DNA of 64,000 nucleotides from UBA11889 sp002313255 (GTDB lineage Bacteria > Pseudomonadota > Gammaproteobacteria > Pseudomonadales > Azotimanducaceae), in the NCBI GenBank assembly GCA_913045265.1, contig CAJWQX010000004.1, positions 15,388 through 79,387 of the forward strand, in the 5' to 3' direction. How positions within the stretch are numbered: position 1 is the stretch's first letter; every line of letters starts with the position of its first letter. The notes under the pieces are model-generated. The model worked only from the letters and a program-made list of their open reading frames with translations, made no database searches and was not told the origin of the DNA. Of the stretch, positions 1 to 8,537 are shown piece by piece. Both the position numbers and the translations under genes were made by a program.

Positions 1-348
1 AAGGTCCATGGGGTTCATTCCAGCAGCCACCGCCTTCAAGCCCTCGGTCAGAATCGACTGGGCCAACACGGTTGCCGTGGTCGTGCCGTCGCCGGCTTCA
101 TCAGAGGTATGACTTGCAACCTCCTTGACCATTTGTGCACCCATGTTTTCGAACTTATCTTGCAGTTCGATCTCCTTGGCAACCGAAACACCATCTTTGG
201 TGACCGTCGGCGCGCCGAAGGACTTGTCTAGGATCACGTTACGTCCTTTAGGTCCCAGCGTAACTTTAACGGCATTCGCAAGCATATTTACTCCCTCGAG
301 CATACGTCCGCGAGCGTCGTCTGAAAACTTTACGTCTTTAGCGCTCAT
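1..348 (-). CDS. groEL: Chaperonin GroEL (60 kDa subunit), 3' part cut by window edge
   Basis: The first 116 residues of GroEL are present; the rest lies beyond the left edge. GroEL forms the double-ring cytosolic folding chamber that works with the GroES lid and ATP. The N-terminus reads MSAKDVKF and is followed by the family's LGPKGRN stretch and the ATP-site motif GDGTTTATV, whose first aspartate falls at residue 87 as in E. coli. The ATG at 348 starts 27 bp after the groES stop, so the two form the usual groES-groEL operon, controlled by the CIRCE operator upstream of groES. Identity is certain; only completeness is unknown. Confidence 0.98.
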   Translation of the reverse strand, partial: MSAKDVKFSDDARGRMLEGVNMLANAVKVTLGPKGRNVILDKSFGAPTVTKDGVSVAKEIELQDKFENMGAQMVKEVASHTSDEAGDGTTTATVLAQSILTEGLKAVAAGMNPMDL

Positions 349-375
349 CGCTTAGTTCCTCTATGAATCAATTGG

Positions 376-666
376 TTAGTCTTCCAACACCCCGAAAATT
401 TCACTCTCGGAGAGCATTAACAGTTCCTCTCCGTCAAGCGTGACGGTACTGCCGCCGTATTGGCCAAAAATGACCTTGTCGCCAACTTTCACGTCAATTT
501 TCTGGAGTTTGCCATCGTCCTGGATTTTGCCCGGGCCAGCGGCCAGAACCTCTCCTTGCGATGGCTTTTCTGCAGCCGAGTCGGGAAGCACGATCCCTCC
601 AGCGGAGGTCGTATCTTCTTCCAACCGACGCACAACCAAGCGGTCGTGTAAGGGTCGAATATTCAT
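376..666 (-). CDS. groES: Co-chaperonin GroES (10 kDa)
   Basis: A complete 96-residue GroES, the lid that caps the GroEL ring. The start chosen is the ATG at 666 (MNIRPLHDRLVV), because a longer reading frame would run through the CIRCE operator and promoter. The mobile loop that contacts GroEL is visible around residues 16-33 (TTSAGGIVLPD). The C-terminus (ESEIFGVLED) is typical. It is the first gene of the groES-groEL operon and lies beside fxsA, as in E. coli and Pseudomonas. Transcription is probably repressed by HrcA at the perfect CIRCE at 711-737. Confidence 0.98.
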   Translation of the reverse strand: MNIRPLHDRLVVRRLEEDTTSAGGIVLPDSAAEKPSQGEVLAAGPGKIQDDGKLQKIDVKVGDKVIFGQYGGSTVTLDGEELLMLSESEIFGVLED

Positions 667-710
667 GAACAAATGTCTCCCAAGGTTTATACCCTTCCTA
701 CTTAATCCGA

Positions 711-737
711 TTAGCACTCCGAAAGAGAGAGTGCTAA
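711..737 (-). promoter_or_regulatory. CIRCE operator (HrcA binding site) of groESL
   Basis: A perfect inverted repeat, TTAGCACTC - 9 nt - GAGTGCTAA, matches the CIRCE consensus at all 18 defined positions. It lies just downstream of the predicted -10 box and 45 bp before the groES start, so it would sit in the 5' leader or at the transcription start. HrcA repressor is known to bind this element. E. coli lacks HrcA, but several other gammaproteobacterial lineages have it. Confidence 0.95.
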
Positions 738-750
738 TCAGGGGACGCAT

Positions 751-778
751 ATAATAGGGATGGAATCATACGTTTCAA
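751..778 (-). promoter_or_regulatory. Predicted groESL promoter
   Basis: On the minus strand TTGAAA (773-778) and TATTAT (751-756) are separated by 16 bp, a sigma-70-like pair. Transcription would start near 743-745, immediately upstream of the CIRCE element. The TTGAAA box also resembles the -35 of heat-shock sigma-32 promoters, but the -10 side does not fit that class clearly. Confidence 0.6.
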
Positions 779-803
779 CCCCTATTTGCGATTCTTTTTC
801 GCG

Positions 804-1223
804 CTATGGTCGGCGTCGAAAGTCACCTTCGATAGTTTTCCCTGCCCCCGCGGGTCTTTCTGCCGGGCTTTTCAGGTTGACTTGGGCGAGTATTCTTTTG
901 GCTATATTGTTCCGTATCACCGGCGCGAGTATCGTAAATCCAACAAAGTCTGTTACAAATCCTGGTGTCAGTAGAAGGGCTCCGGCAACCGCCAACAGCA
1001 AACCTTCGACCACTTCGATCGCAGGCACTTGACCTTGTTCTAGACGACTGAGGCCCTTGGTCAACGTCCGGAAACCTTCTCGTCGCAGTATTGCCACGCC
1101 AACTACTGCCGTTATAACCACCAATAAAACCGTCGACGTGGCGCCAATCTGGCCACCCACCTCGATAAGGATGTACATTTCAACGAGCGGGGTTAAAAAG
1201 AAAACCAGCGTCCACTTGCCCAT
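804..1223 (-). CDS. fxsA: FxsA family membrane protein
   Basis: A 139-residue small integral membrane protein of the FxsA (cytoplasmic membrane) family. E. coli FxsA, when overproduced, relieves F exclusion of phage T7; its normal job is unknown. Hydrophobic segments are seen at about residues 3-22, 30-48 and 74-103, with the typical LTPGFVTD motif near the end of the third. The start is placed at the ATG at 1223 (MGKWTLVFF), which opens directly into the first membrane segment. It lies just upstream of groES on the same strand, the position it has in related genomes. The groES promoter sits between them, so the two need not share a transcript. Confidence 0.88.
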   Translation of the reverse strand: MGKWTLVFFLTPLVEMYILIEVGGQIGATSTVLLVVITAVVGVAILRREGFRTLTKGLSRLEQGQVPAIEVVEGLLLAVAGALLLTPGFVTDFVGFTILAPVIRNNIAKRILAQVNLKSPAERPAGAGKTIEGDFRRRP

Positions 1224-1252
1224 ACATGACAATCTGGGGACGAAATAGGGTG

Positions 1253-1558
1253 ATGTCAATGTCGGCCCCTAATGAACGTATATGGTTGATCATTGCTGCA
1301 ATCCCGTATGGCCATGTAACAACCTATGGGCAAGTCGCCGCTCTTGCTGGTCTACCCAACGCAGCACGCACTGTCGGTCGGATTCTTAGCAATCTCCCAA
1401 CGGGAACCAAATTGCCTTGGCACCGAGTCGTCAATGCACGCGGAGAAATTTCGCTTACCGGGGCTCAGGCAACACGCCAGAAAAAACTTCTCGTTCAAGA
1501 AGGCGTTACCGTCACGCGAAAACATGTCAGTTTGGCGGAATTTGGCTGGCAACCTTAG
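1253..1558 (+). CDS. Alkyltransferase-like (ATL) DNA-repair protein, MGMT fold without the active cysteine
   Basis: About 101 residues covering the DNA-binding fold of O6-methylguanine-DNA methyltransferase. The acceptor motif PCHRV is replaced by PWHRV, so the protein cannot accept alkyl groups. ATL proteins with this tryptophan bind O6-alkylguanine and flag it for nucleotide excision repair. The helix-turn-helix part (YGHVTTYGQVAALAG) and the arginine-finger region (ARTVGRIL) are present. The start is the ATG at 1253; the ATG at 1259 is an alternative. The 3' end overlaps the convergent ampG gene by 32 bp, and the 5' end is only about 30 bp from divergent fxsA. Confidence 0.9.
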   Translation: MSMSAPNERIWLIIAAIPYGHVTTYGQVAALAGLPNAARTVGRILSNLPTGTKLPWHRVVNARGEISLTGAQATRQKKLLVQEGVTVTRKHVSLAEFGWQP

Positions 1559-2867
1559 GTGTATCGGAAAAAATCTCAAATCGCATTACTGCGAATACGA
1601 GAAGCATCGCCGGGATGCCGATCCCGCCCGCATAGAGAAAGAACATCGTGTACCCGAGGCCGTCGACAACTACTCCTGCAAACCCGCCAATAAATTTACC
1701 GAGCAACGTCATCACCGAACTAAATAGCGCGTATTGCGTCGCCGTATAGGTCTTATTCACCAAATTGGAAAGGAAGGCTACAAATACCACGTTCGCAACA
1801 CCCGCACTTAAATTATCCGCGCTGATAACCATCGCCAGAAGCATCCTCGTCGGCGTCAGCTCAGCCATAAGGGCAAAGAGGAGGTTCGTCAGCGCGACCA
1901 TAATGGCTCCGATCAACATCATCCGCATGAGTCCGAAACGAACCACAAATATGCCTCCTAACGCCGCACCTGCGAGCGTCATCGAAAAGCCAAAGGCTTT
2001 GACAATGCTCGCGATTTCGGCCTTGGTAAAACCAAGATCGAGATAAAAGGGGTTCGCCATCACTCCCATGGTGATATCGCTGATGCGATAAGTCGCGATG
2101 ACACCCAAGAGGACCAGTGCCAACCAGCCGTGGCGCGAAAAGAACTCGTGGAACGGTGCGGCCACTGCGCTTCGAAACCAGCGAACGATACGTTGTCGCC
2201 GGGGTTCACCAACATTCGTATAAGGTTGCTCGATCGATGCATCATGCTCCGGTTCCCGGATGATGCATGTGGTAATTACGCCGACTGAAACCAAACCAGC
2301 CATAATTGCGTAACTCGTGCTCCACGAGCTGAATTCAGCTATCAAGAGAGCACCCGCGCCTGCGACAAGTAACGCGACCCGGTAGCCAAAGACATAGGCA
2401 GCCGCCATTGCCGCCTGACGTTCCATTTCCGCGGCTTCGATCCGATACGCATCGATGCTAATGTCCTGCGTCGCTGAGGCGAAAGCCACCACCAAGGCGA
2501 GTACTACAACACCATGTAAGTTCTGGTCCGGGTCAATGATGGAAAGGCCAACAAGACCCGCGCAAATACCTAATTGGGCAACCAACATCCAACTCCGTCG
2601 TTGACCCAGTCGGCCAAACCCGGGCAACCGAATTCGGTCGACCACTGGCGCCCAAAACACTTTGACGGAATAAGTAATACCCACCCAACTAAAGAACCCG
2701 ATCGTTGACCGACTCACACCGTTTTCTGTCAACCACACCGACATCGTCGAAAAAACCAGTAAGAACGGCAGTCCGGCGGAAAAACCAAGAAAAAACAGCG
2801 CCACAATGCGTGGATGCCAATAAATGGCAATCGATGCCAGCCAGCGCTGGGGCGAGTTAACTCTCAA
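1527..2867 (-). CDS. ampG: AmpG-type muropeptide permease (MFS)
   Basis: A 446-residue major facilitator protein with about 12 membrane segments. The start FLGFSAGLPFLLV and the following WLTENGV...IGFFSWVG...VFWAPVVDR pattern are hallmarks of AmpG, the inner-membrane importer of GlcNAc-1,6-anhydroMurNAc peptides released during wall turnover. The start codon is TTG at 2867, in a TTGA overlap with the yajQ stop; no ATG precedes the first membrane segment. Together with ampD about 7 kb away it supports a peptidoglycan recycling route. The C-terminus overlaps the convergent ATL gene. Related MFS paralogues cannot be excluded, but the AmpG pattern is strong. Confidence 0.88.
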   Translation of the reverse strand: MRVNSPQRWLASIAIYWHPRIVALFFLGFSAGLPFLLVFSTMSVWLTENGVSRSTIGFFSWVGITYSVKVFWAPVVDRIRLPGFGRLGQRRSWMLVAQLGICAGLVGLSIIDPDQNLHGVVVLALVVAFASATQDISIDAYRIEAAEMERQAAMAAAYVFGYRVALLVAGAGALLIAEFSSWSTSYAIMAGLVSVGVITTCIIREPEHDASIEQPYTNVGEPRRQRIVRWFRSAVAAPFHEFFSRHGWLALVLLGVIATYRISDITMGVMANPFYLDLGFTKAEIASIVKAFGFSMTLAGAALGGIFVVRFGLMRMMLIGAIMVALTNLLFALMAELTPTRMLLAMVISADNLSAGVANVVFVAFLSNLVNKTYTATQYALFSSVMTLLGKFIGGFAGVVVDGLGYTMFFLYAGGIGIPAMLLVFAVMRFEIFSDTPKVASQIPPN

Positions 2868-3346
2868 TCTCGAAAATTATTGAATTGGAGCGGTATATCG
2901 ATATCGGCATCACGAAGAGAACCCATCACCGTTTGCAGATCGTCACGTTTCTTGCCAGTTACCCGCACTTTATCGCCCTGCACCTGAGCTTGGACTTTGA
3001 ACCGGGAATCTTTCACCAATTTAGTGATCTGCCGGCTCACGTCCCGATCAATCCCTTGTCGAAGTCGAAACTTCACGCGCTTCTGCTTGCCCGATGCTTC
3101 CACGGCTTGGGCATCAAGCGCTCCGACGTCGACTTTCCGTTTGGCGAGCTTTTCTTTCAACACATCGGTCAGCTGGTGGACTTGGAATTCCTCTTCCGCC
3201 CATACCAGGATCTCCCCTTCCTCAAAGTCGAAACCGGCATCAACTCCACGGAAGTCAAATCGAGTGCCGAGTTCCCGAGCGGCTTGGTCGACTGCGTTTC
3301 GGACTTCCTGGACCTCGATTTCGGAAACCACATCAAAACTTGGCAT
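2864..3346 (-). CDS. yajQ: YajQ family nucleotide-binding protein
   Basis: A 160-residue YajQ (DUF520) protein beginning MPSFDVVSE and ending QFNNFRD, the standard family ends and length. YajQ proteins have two ferredoxin-like domains; the Xanthomonas and Pseudomonas members bind cyclic di-GMP, and others have been reported to bind nucleotides or RNA. It is the first gene of a two-gene unit with ampG, joined by a 4-bp overlap. The 276 bp upstream of it, up to the divergent cobalamin adenosyltransferase gene, hold no other gene that I can see. Confidence 0.95.
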   Translation of the reverse strand: MPSFDVVSEIEVQEVRNAVDQAARELGTRFDFRGVDAGFDFEEGEILVWAEEEFQVHQLTDVLKEKLAKRKVDVGALDAQAVEASGKQKRVKFRLRQGIDRDVSRQITKLVKDSRFKVQAQVQGDKVRVTGKKRDDLQTVMGSLRDADIDIPLQFNNFRD

Positions 3347-3622
3347 ACGCGTTAGTTACCCACCTTGATCAAGCGACCTCTTAAACCAGCCGACTCTACA
3401 AGCATCGAGCCTCCTCCCGCGACGGTTATGAGGATCACGCCAACGCTCGCACAAGAACCGTTTTCTGGCAAGGATTGTACGAATCGGTGTCGAAAGCTTA
3501 TTCGTAATTCTCGTCACACCAGCATCTAACCTTTCAGCGTTCGTTCACGGCGGACGCGAATCACATAGCTAACGTCCAGCTGCCGACGCTGTTACCGTAT
3601 GGTTCTCCAACGGAGTATCGTC

Positions 3623-4180
3623 ATGCCTAATCGGATCAATCGTGTCACCACCCGCACTGGCGATGACGGCCAAACCTCCCTTGCTGACGGTAAGCGCTAT
3701 CGCAAAGAACATGAGCGGATGGAATTGATCGGGACCTTGGACGAAGCCAACTGTGCCTTGGGCGTGTTGATCGCCAATCTGGACGCCCATTGTCCATTTC
3801 GTGCCTTTCTGGTGACCGTTCAGTCCCGTCTCTTCGACGTTGGCGCTTCTGTGGCAACAGGCACCAGTCATCTCGACTGTACCGGCGAAACTGCGGTCGT
3901 CGACCAACAAATCGCGCTCTTAAATCAAGAGCTTGATCCACTTCAAGAGTTCGTTCTGCCGGGAGGAAATACGATTTGTGCACTCGCGCACCTGGCAAGA
4001 GCGACAATGCGACGCGCAGAACGCACGTTTTGGCGTGCCAAAATCAATGCCTTAATTGAAGCCGGTACCGGAGCTTATCTAAACCGTCTATCGGATTACT
4101 TGTTCGTCGTCGCGCGCACTACCGCTGACGGCATAGAACAAACTTGGCAACCGGTGACAAGCGGCGACCCCACTCGTTAA
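3623..4180 (+). CDS. PduO-type cob(I)alamin adenosyltransferase
   Basis: A 185-residue ATP:cob(I)alamin adenosyltransferase of the PduO/MMAB family, which makes adenosylcobalamin from ATP and reduced cobalamin. Family features are the N-terminal ATP motif TRTGDDGQTSL, the internal RATMRRAERTFW helix and the C-terminal NRLSDYLFVVAR helix. The start is the ATG at 3623 (MPNRINRV), since upstream residues are unlike the family. No other cobalamin gene and no recognisable B12 riboswitch lies nearby, so its B12-dependent partner enzyme must be elsewhere. Its TAA stop overlaps the stop of convergent aceF within the bases TTAA (4177-4180). Confidence 0.93.
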   Translation: MPNRINRVTTRTGDDGQTSLADGKRYRKEHERMELIGTLDEANCALGVLIANLDAHCPFRAFLVTVQSRLFDVGASVATGTSHLDCTGETAVVDQQIALLNQELDPLQEFVLPGGNTICALAHLARATMRRAERTFWRAKINALIEAGTGAYLNRLSDYLFVVARTTADGIEQTWQPVTSGDPTR

Positions 4181-5811
4181 CGGAGCAAGCTTTCAGGTTC
4201 GGTAAGAATCTGTCCTAGCCGTCGCACAAATCGGCCAGCCTCGGCCCCATTAATTGCTCGGTGATCGTACGACAAAGAGACCGGTAACATTTTTCGGGGT
4301 ACAAATTGCTGCCCATCCCAAAGCGGCTGAGTATCCATCCTGGCGATACCCAGGATGGCTAATTCAGGCGCGTTTACGATGGGGGTAAAGCCCGTGCCAC
4401 CAATTGCGCCTAAGCTCGAAACAGTAAAACAACCCCCTGCCATATGCTCAGGTCTGAGTTTTCGTCCCCTGGCTAGCTGGGAAAGTTCTGTTACCTCCTC
4501 GGCAAGATCCACGATACCTTTCTCGTCCACATCTCGAATCACTGGCACCACAAGCCCAACATCGGTATCGACTGCAAAACCAATATGGCAATATTTTTTC
4601 AATATCAACGTCCGTAGAGTCGGACCCAGCGAGGCGTTAAATCGTGGAAACTCGGCAAGACTTAGTGCACATGCCTTTAACACAAATGCGAGAGGCGTAA
4701 GCGATTCTATCCCCTCGTCACGTTTCATCTTCGCCCTGACATCTTCCAAGTGCGTCGCGTCAACGAGATCGTGTTGGGTGACATGCACGACGTTGAGCCA
4801 ACTTCGATGTAAATTCGCGGCACCGGTGCGGCGAACACGCGATAGATCAACCTCTTCGATGGTCCCATATTTCGTGAAGTCCTCTGAAGGCACGCTCGGA
4901 AGGACAGCTTGGTTGGGATCGCTTGAACTCGTTAAAACCGCCTTGACGTACGCTTTAACATCGTCCTTAACAATCCGACCTTGAGCACCAGAGCCTTGTA
5001 TAGAATTCAGTTCAACCCCTAATTCCCGAGCCAGCCTGCGTACCGCCGGTCCGGCATAAATCGTTTCATCAGTCAACCGAACCCCGGGCTCAAGAGTTTG
5101 GGTCGTTCGGATTCTTGGCGTGCTTATATCTAGATCGGTCGCGACCGTATTTGGAGCGACATTCGACTGACGCGTTCCAACCGCCACGTCAACTGGGTCA
5201 CCCGGCACGATGACCGCAACGACCGCCCCCTCGACCACCTCATCGTCCACTGCTAATGCGACGGACTTCACCTTCCCGTTTACGGGTGACGGGATTTCCA
5301 TCGACGCTTTTTCTGACTCAATCACCACTATAGGATCGTCAACAAACACGGCGTCCCCTGGTGCAACTGTTACTTCGATCACAACAACGTCTTCGGCGTC
5401 TCCCAGATCGGGGACCCGTACTTCGACCTGTGGTGTGCCTTCTAAAGTGGGTGCATCGCGATTCCCATCGTCCGACTCTCGCAGTGCATAACGCCGTCTC
5501 TCTACCCCAGACGTTTTGTCTTCGCGGACTTCGTCGATAATGCTATCCGCTTCATCTGTCCGGGCAGGGTTGCCATCCGTTTCTATGGTTGCAACCAAAT
5601 CCCCCTCATTAACGATATCGCCGACCGCGAGACTGATTCCGACAACTTTCCCAGCCACCTCGGCTGGTAATTCCATGGACGCCTTCTCTGATTCGATAAC
5701 GACCAACGTAGTATCAACCGGGATTTCGTCTCCCTCGGCAATACAGATTTCAATGACTTCAACTTCTTCGGCGTCGCCGACATCAGGGACTCTGACCTCA
5801 ACGAGGCTCAT
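4177..5811 (-). CDS. aceF: Pyruvate dehydrogenase E2, dihydrolipoamide acetyltransferase
   Basis: A 544-residue E2 core enzyme that transfers the acetyl group from lipoyl arms to CoA. Two lipoyl domains are present (about residues 3-75 and 128-203), each with the lipoylated lysine in ESEKASME. A peripheral subunit-binding domain follows around residues 245-290 (GPAVRRLARELGV...GRIVKDDV). The catalytic domain ends with the active-site motif SYDHRAINGAEAGRF. Two lipoyl domains resemble the Pseudomonas enzyme more than the three-domain E. coli one. It overlaps the aceE stop by 4 bp. No lpd (E3) or pdhR follows, so E3 is encoded elsewhere. Confidence 0.97.
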   Translation of the reverse strand: MSLVEVRVPDVGDAEEVEVIEICIAEGDEIPVDTTLVVIESEKASMELPAEVAGKVVGISLAVGDIVNEGDLVATIETDGNPARTDEADSIIDEVREDKTSGVERRRYALRESDDGNRDAPTLEGTPQVEVRVPDLGDAEDVVVIEVTVAPGDAVFVDDPIVVIESEKASMEIPSPVNGKVKSVALAVDDEVVEGAVVAVIVPGDPVDVAVGTRQSNVAPNTVATDLDISTPRIRTTQTLEPGVRLTDETIYAGPAVRRLARELGVELNSIQGSGAQGRIVKDDVKAYVKAVLTSSSDPNQAVLPSVPSEDFTKYGTIEEVDLSRVRRTGAANLHRSWLNVVHVTQHDLVDATHLEDVRAKMKRDEGIESLTPLAFVLKACALSLAEFPRFNASLGPTLRTLILKKYCHIGFAVDTDVGLVVPVIRDVDEKGIVDLAEEVTELSQLARGRKLRPEHMAGGCFTVSSLGAIGGTGFTPIVNAPELAILGIARMDTQPLWDGQQFVPRKMLPVSLSYDHRAINGAEAGRFVRRLGQILTEPESLLR

Positions 5812-8474
5812 GATCGTCGAGGATTTGGTTTATCCGGGGCGATCCCCATTTCTTCAATCGCATCCTCAACGTCGCTCTCTGCGATCACCTGCGCGCTCGC
5901 GAGTTCCGTTAGAGCTGCTAGTGTGACAAATCGCTCATCGACTTCAAAAAAACCACGCAATTGTTCCCTCGTATCGCTGCGTCCAAAACCATCCGTCCCC
6001 AAAACTCGATACGGCGCGGCGTGAAAAGCACGAATAGATTCCGCGTAGAGTTTGACGTAATCGGTTGCGGCAACGACGGGGATGTCGCCGTCAAGGCACT
6101 CTGAAACATAACTGCGGCGTGAATCCTCCGCAGGATGCAGCATGTTCCATCGCGCAACGTCGTGTCCATCCCTTGCTAACTCTGTAAAGCTGGTGACGCT
6201 CCAGACTTCGCTGTCGACACCATAATCGCGCTTTAATCGGGTCGACGCTTTTGTTACTTCATTTAGTATCGCACCACTACCCAGCAGCCGAATTTTTCTG
6301 GCCGACCTACTCGAATCAAAGGACATTAATTCGTACATCCCCCTTAGGATGCCGCTTGCTGTCCCTTCTGGCATCGCCGGTTGAATATAGTTTTCGTTCA
6401 TCAGGGTGATGTAGTAGAAGATCCGTTCATCCTCGACATACATTCGCCGGAGTCCATCCTGAACGATCACGGCTAGCTCGTATGCATAACATGGGTCGTA
6501 CGAAACGCAGTTTGGAACGGCTCCCGATAGCAGGTGGCTGTGCCCATCTTGGTGTTGCAATCCCTCGCCATTGAGAGTTGTCCGCCCCGAAGTGGCTCCC
6601 AACAAAAACCCTCGTGCTTGCATGTCGCCTGCCGCCCAAGCGAGATCGCCAACGCGTTGAAATCCGAACATGGAATAAAAAAGATAAAAGGGGATCAGCG
6701 TGTACTGGTTCGTACTATACGACGTAGCGGCTGCCAGCCACGCGGCAAATGCACCAGCTTCGTTGATCCCTTCTTCAAGAACCTGCCCATCTTTCGACTC
6801 TCGGTATGCGGTCAACTCGCCGGCATCAACCGGCTCGTATAGTTGCCCCTCCGAAGAGTAGATCCCCAATTGTCGGAACATCCCTTCCATACCAAAGGTC
6901 CGGGCCTCATCGGGAACGATCGGCACGATCCTTTTTCCGATTGACTCGTCCCGCAAAAGTGTTGATAGAATTCTTACGAAGCCCATCGTCGTCGAGAATT
7001 TTCGTTCGCCGCCGCCCTGTAGCAAATTGTCAAGATATTCAAGAGAGGGGATATCGAATCCGGATGGGGCGGCAATACGACTCGGGATCGGACCGCCAAG
7101 TTTCTCCCGCTGCTCGAGCATATACACCATTTCTGGACTATCACTAGGCGGTCTGTAATACGGCACCGACTCTAATTCACTGTCTGACAGAGGGATGTCA
7201 AAGCGATCACGAAAATGCTTTAGATCGTCAAGATCAAGCTTTTTGACTTGGTGCGTGGTGTTCTCGGATTCCCCAGCATCGCCCATCCCATATCCCTTCA
7301 CGGTCTTCGCAAGAATGACCGTGGGCTGGCCGCGATGATCCATGGCCGCTTGGTAAGCTGCGTACACCTTGAAGGGGTCGTGGCCACCGCGATTGAGGCG
7401 CATGATGTCATCGTCGGATAGGTGAGCGACAAGTTTCAGCAATTCTGGGTGTTTCCCGAAAAATTCTTGGCGGGTGTAGCCGCCGCCTTTCGCCTTGTAA
7501 TTCTGGTATTCGCCGTCCACGGTCTCGTTCATGCGTTGCTGCAGGAGCCCATCAACGTCATTGGTGAAGAGCGGATCCCATAATCGCCCCCATACAACCT
7601 TGATTACGTTCCATCCTGCGCCGCGAAATTCGCCTTCAAGTTCTTGGATTATCTTTCCGTTTCCGCGGACGGGTCCGTCCAGTCGTTGCAAATTGCAGTT
7701 GACGACAAAAACAAGGTTGTCGAGTCGCTCGCGTCCCGCAAGCCCGAGCGCGCCAAGGGACTCGGGTTCGTCGCACTCGCCATCACCAAGGAACGCCCAT
7801 ACCTTACGATCCTCCATCGCAATGAGGCCGCGCGAATCAAGATATTTCATGATATGCGCTTGATAAATTGCCTGAATTGGTCCAAGGCCCATCGAAACGG
7901 TGGGGAACTGCCAATAGTCAGGCATGAGCCATGGGTGGGGATAGGAAGAAAGTCCATCACCACCGACTTCTTGGCGAAAATTATCAAGATGTTCTTCATT
8001 CAGTCTGCGTTCTAAAAAGGAGCGCGCATATATACCCGGGGCGCTATGCCCTTGGAAATAGATCAAATCTCCAGCGTACTCTGGCGTCGGTCCTCTGAAA
8101 AAGTAGTTGAATCCAATTTCATAGAGAGTCGCCGAAGAAGCAAAAGTCGAAATGTGTCCACCCAGGTCCCCGTCCCGACGATTTGCTCGGACTACCATCG
8201 CTAGCGCGTTCCAGCGAATTAGACTGCGGATCCGCCTTTCCGTGAAAAGATCGCCCGGCATGAACGCCTCGAGATGGGCTGGGATGGTATTCCGATAGGG
8301 CGTGGTGATGGTGTAGGGCAGCGAGGCGCCCGTTTTAGTCATTCGAGAAGACAATCGTCTCAACAAAAAATTAGCCCGTTCAACCCCTTCGTTATCGAGA
8401 ATATATTCGAGCGAAGCTAACCACTCTTGTGTCTCTGTAGGATTGGTATCCTCCCTATCCCCTCGAGCTGCCAT
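5808..8474 (-). CDS. aceE: Pyruvate dehydrogenase E1 component (homodimeric)
   Basis: An 888-residue homodimeric E1 that decarboxylates pyruvate with thiamine diphosphate and loads the acetyl group on E2. The thiamine-Mg motif GDGECDEPES...VVNCNLQRLDGPV is intact, and the length matches the E. coli enzyme (887). The start is placed at the ATG at 8474 (MAARGDRED); a TTG three codons upstream is possible. It is the first gene of aceE-aceF with an ATGA overlap. The 54 bp before the ROK kinase stop probably contain little more than a ribosome site, so co-transcription with ampD and the kinase is possible. Confidence 0.97.
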   Translation of the reverse strand: MAARGDREDTNPTETQEWLASLEYILDNEGVERANFLLRRLSSRMTKTGASLPYTITTPYRNTIPAHLEAFMPGDLFTERRIRSLIRWNALAMVVRANRRDGDLGGHISTFASSATLYEIGFNYFFRGPTPEYAGDLIYFQGHSAPGIYARSFLERRLNEEHLDNFRQEVGGDGLSSYPHPWLMPDYWQFPTVSMGLGPIQAIYQAHIMKYLDSRGLIAMEDRKVWAFLGDGECDEPESLGALGLAGRERLDNLVFVVNCNLQRLDGPVRGNGKIIQELEGEFRGAGWNVIKVVWGRLWDPLFTNDVDGLLQQRMNETVDGEYQNYKAKGGGYTRQEFFGKHPELLKLVAHLSDDDIMRLNRGGHDPFKVYAAYQAAMDHRGQPTVILAKTVKGYGMGDAGESENTTHQVKKLDLDDLKHFRDRFDIPLSDSELESVPYYRPPSDSPEMVYMLEQREKLGGPIPSRIAAPSGFDIPSLEYLDNLLQGGGERKFSTTMGFVRILSTLLRDESIGKRIVPIVPDEARTFGMEGMFRQLGIYSSEGQLYEPVDAGELTAYRESKDGQVLEEGINEAGAFAAWLAAATSYSTNQYTLIPFYLFYSMFGFQRVGDLAWAAGDMQARGFLLGATSGRTTLNGEGLQHQDGHSHLLSGAVPNCVSYDPCYAYELAVIVQDGLRRMYVEDERIFYYITLMNENYIQPAMPEGTASGILRGMYELMSFDSSRSARKIRLLGSGAILNEVTKASTRLKRDYGVDSEVWSVTSFTELARDGHDVARWNMLHPAEDSRRSYVSECLDGDIPVVAATDYVKLYAESIRAFHAAPYRVLGTDGFGRSDTREQLRGFFEVDERFVTLAALTELASAQVIAESDVEDAIEEMGIAPDKPNPRRS

Positions 8475-8537
8475 TACACCCAATTCCAGTTGCCGATGAT
8501 CATGCTTCGCCCGAAAACCCGTAGAGCATGAACCATC

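Noticed and set aside
3347..3622. Cobalamin riboswitch before the adenosyltransferase gene
   Set aside because: No B12-box-like segment or convincing fold could be found in the gap.
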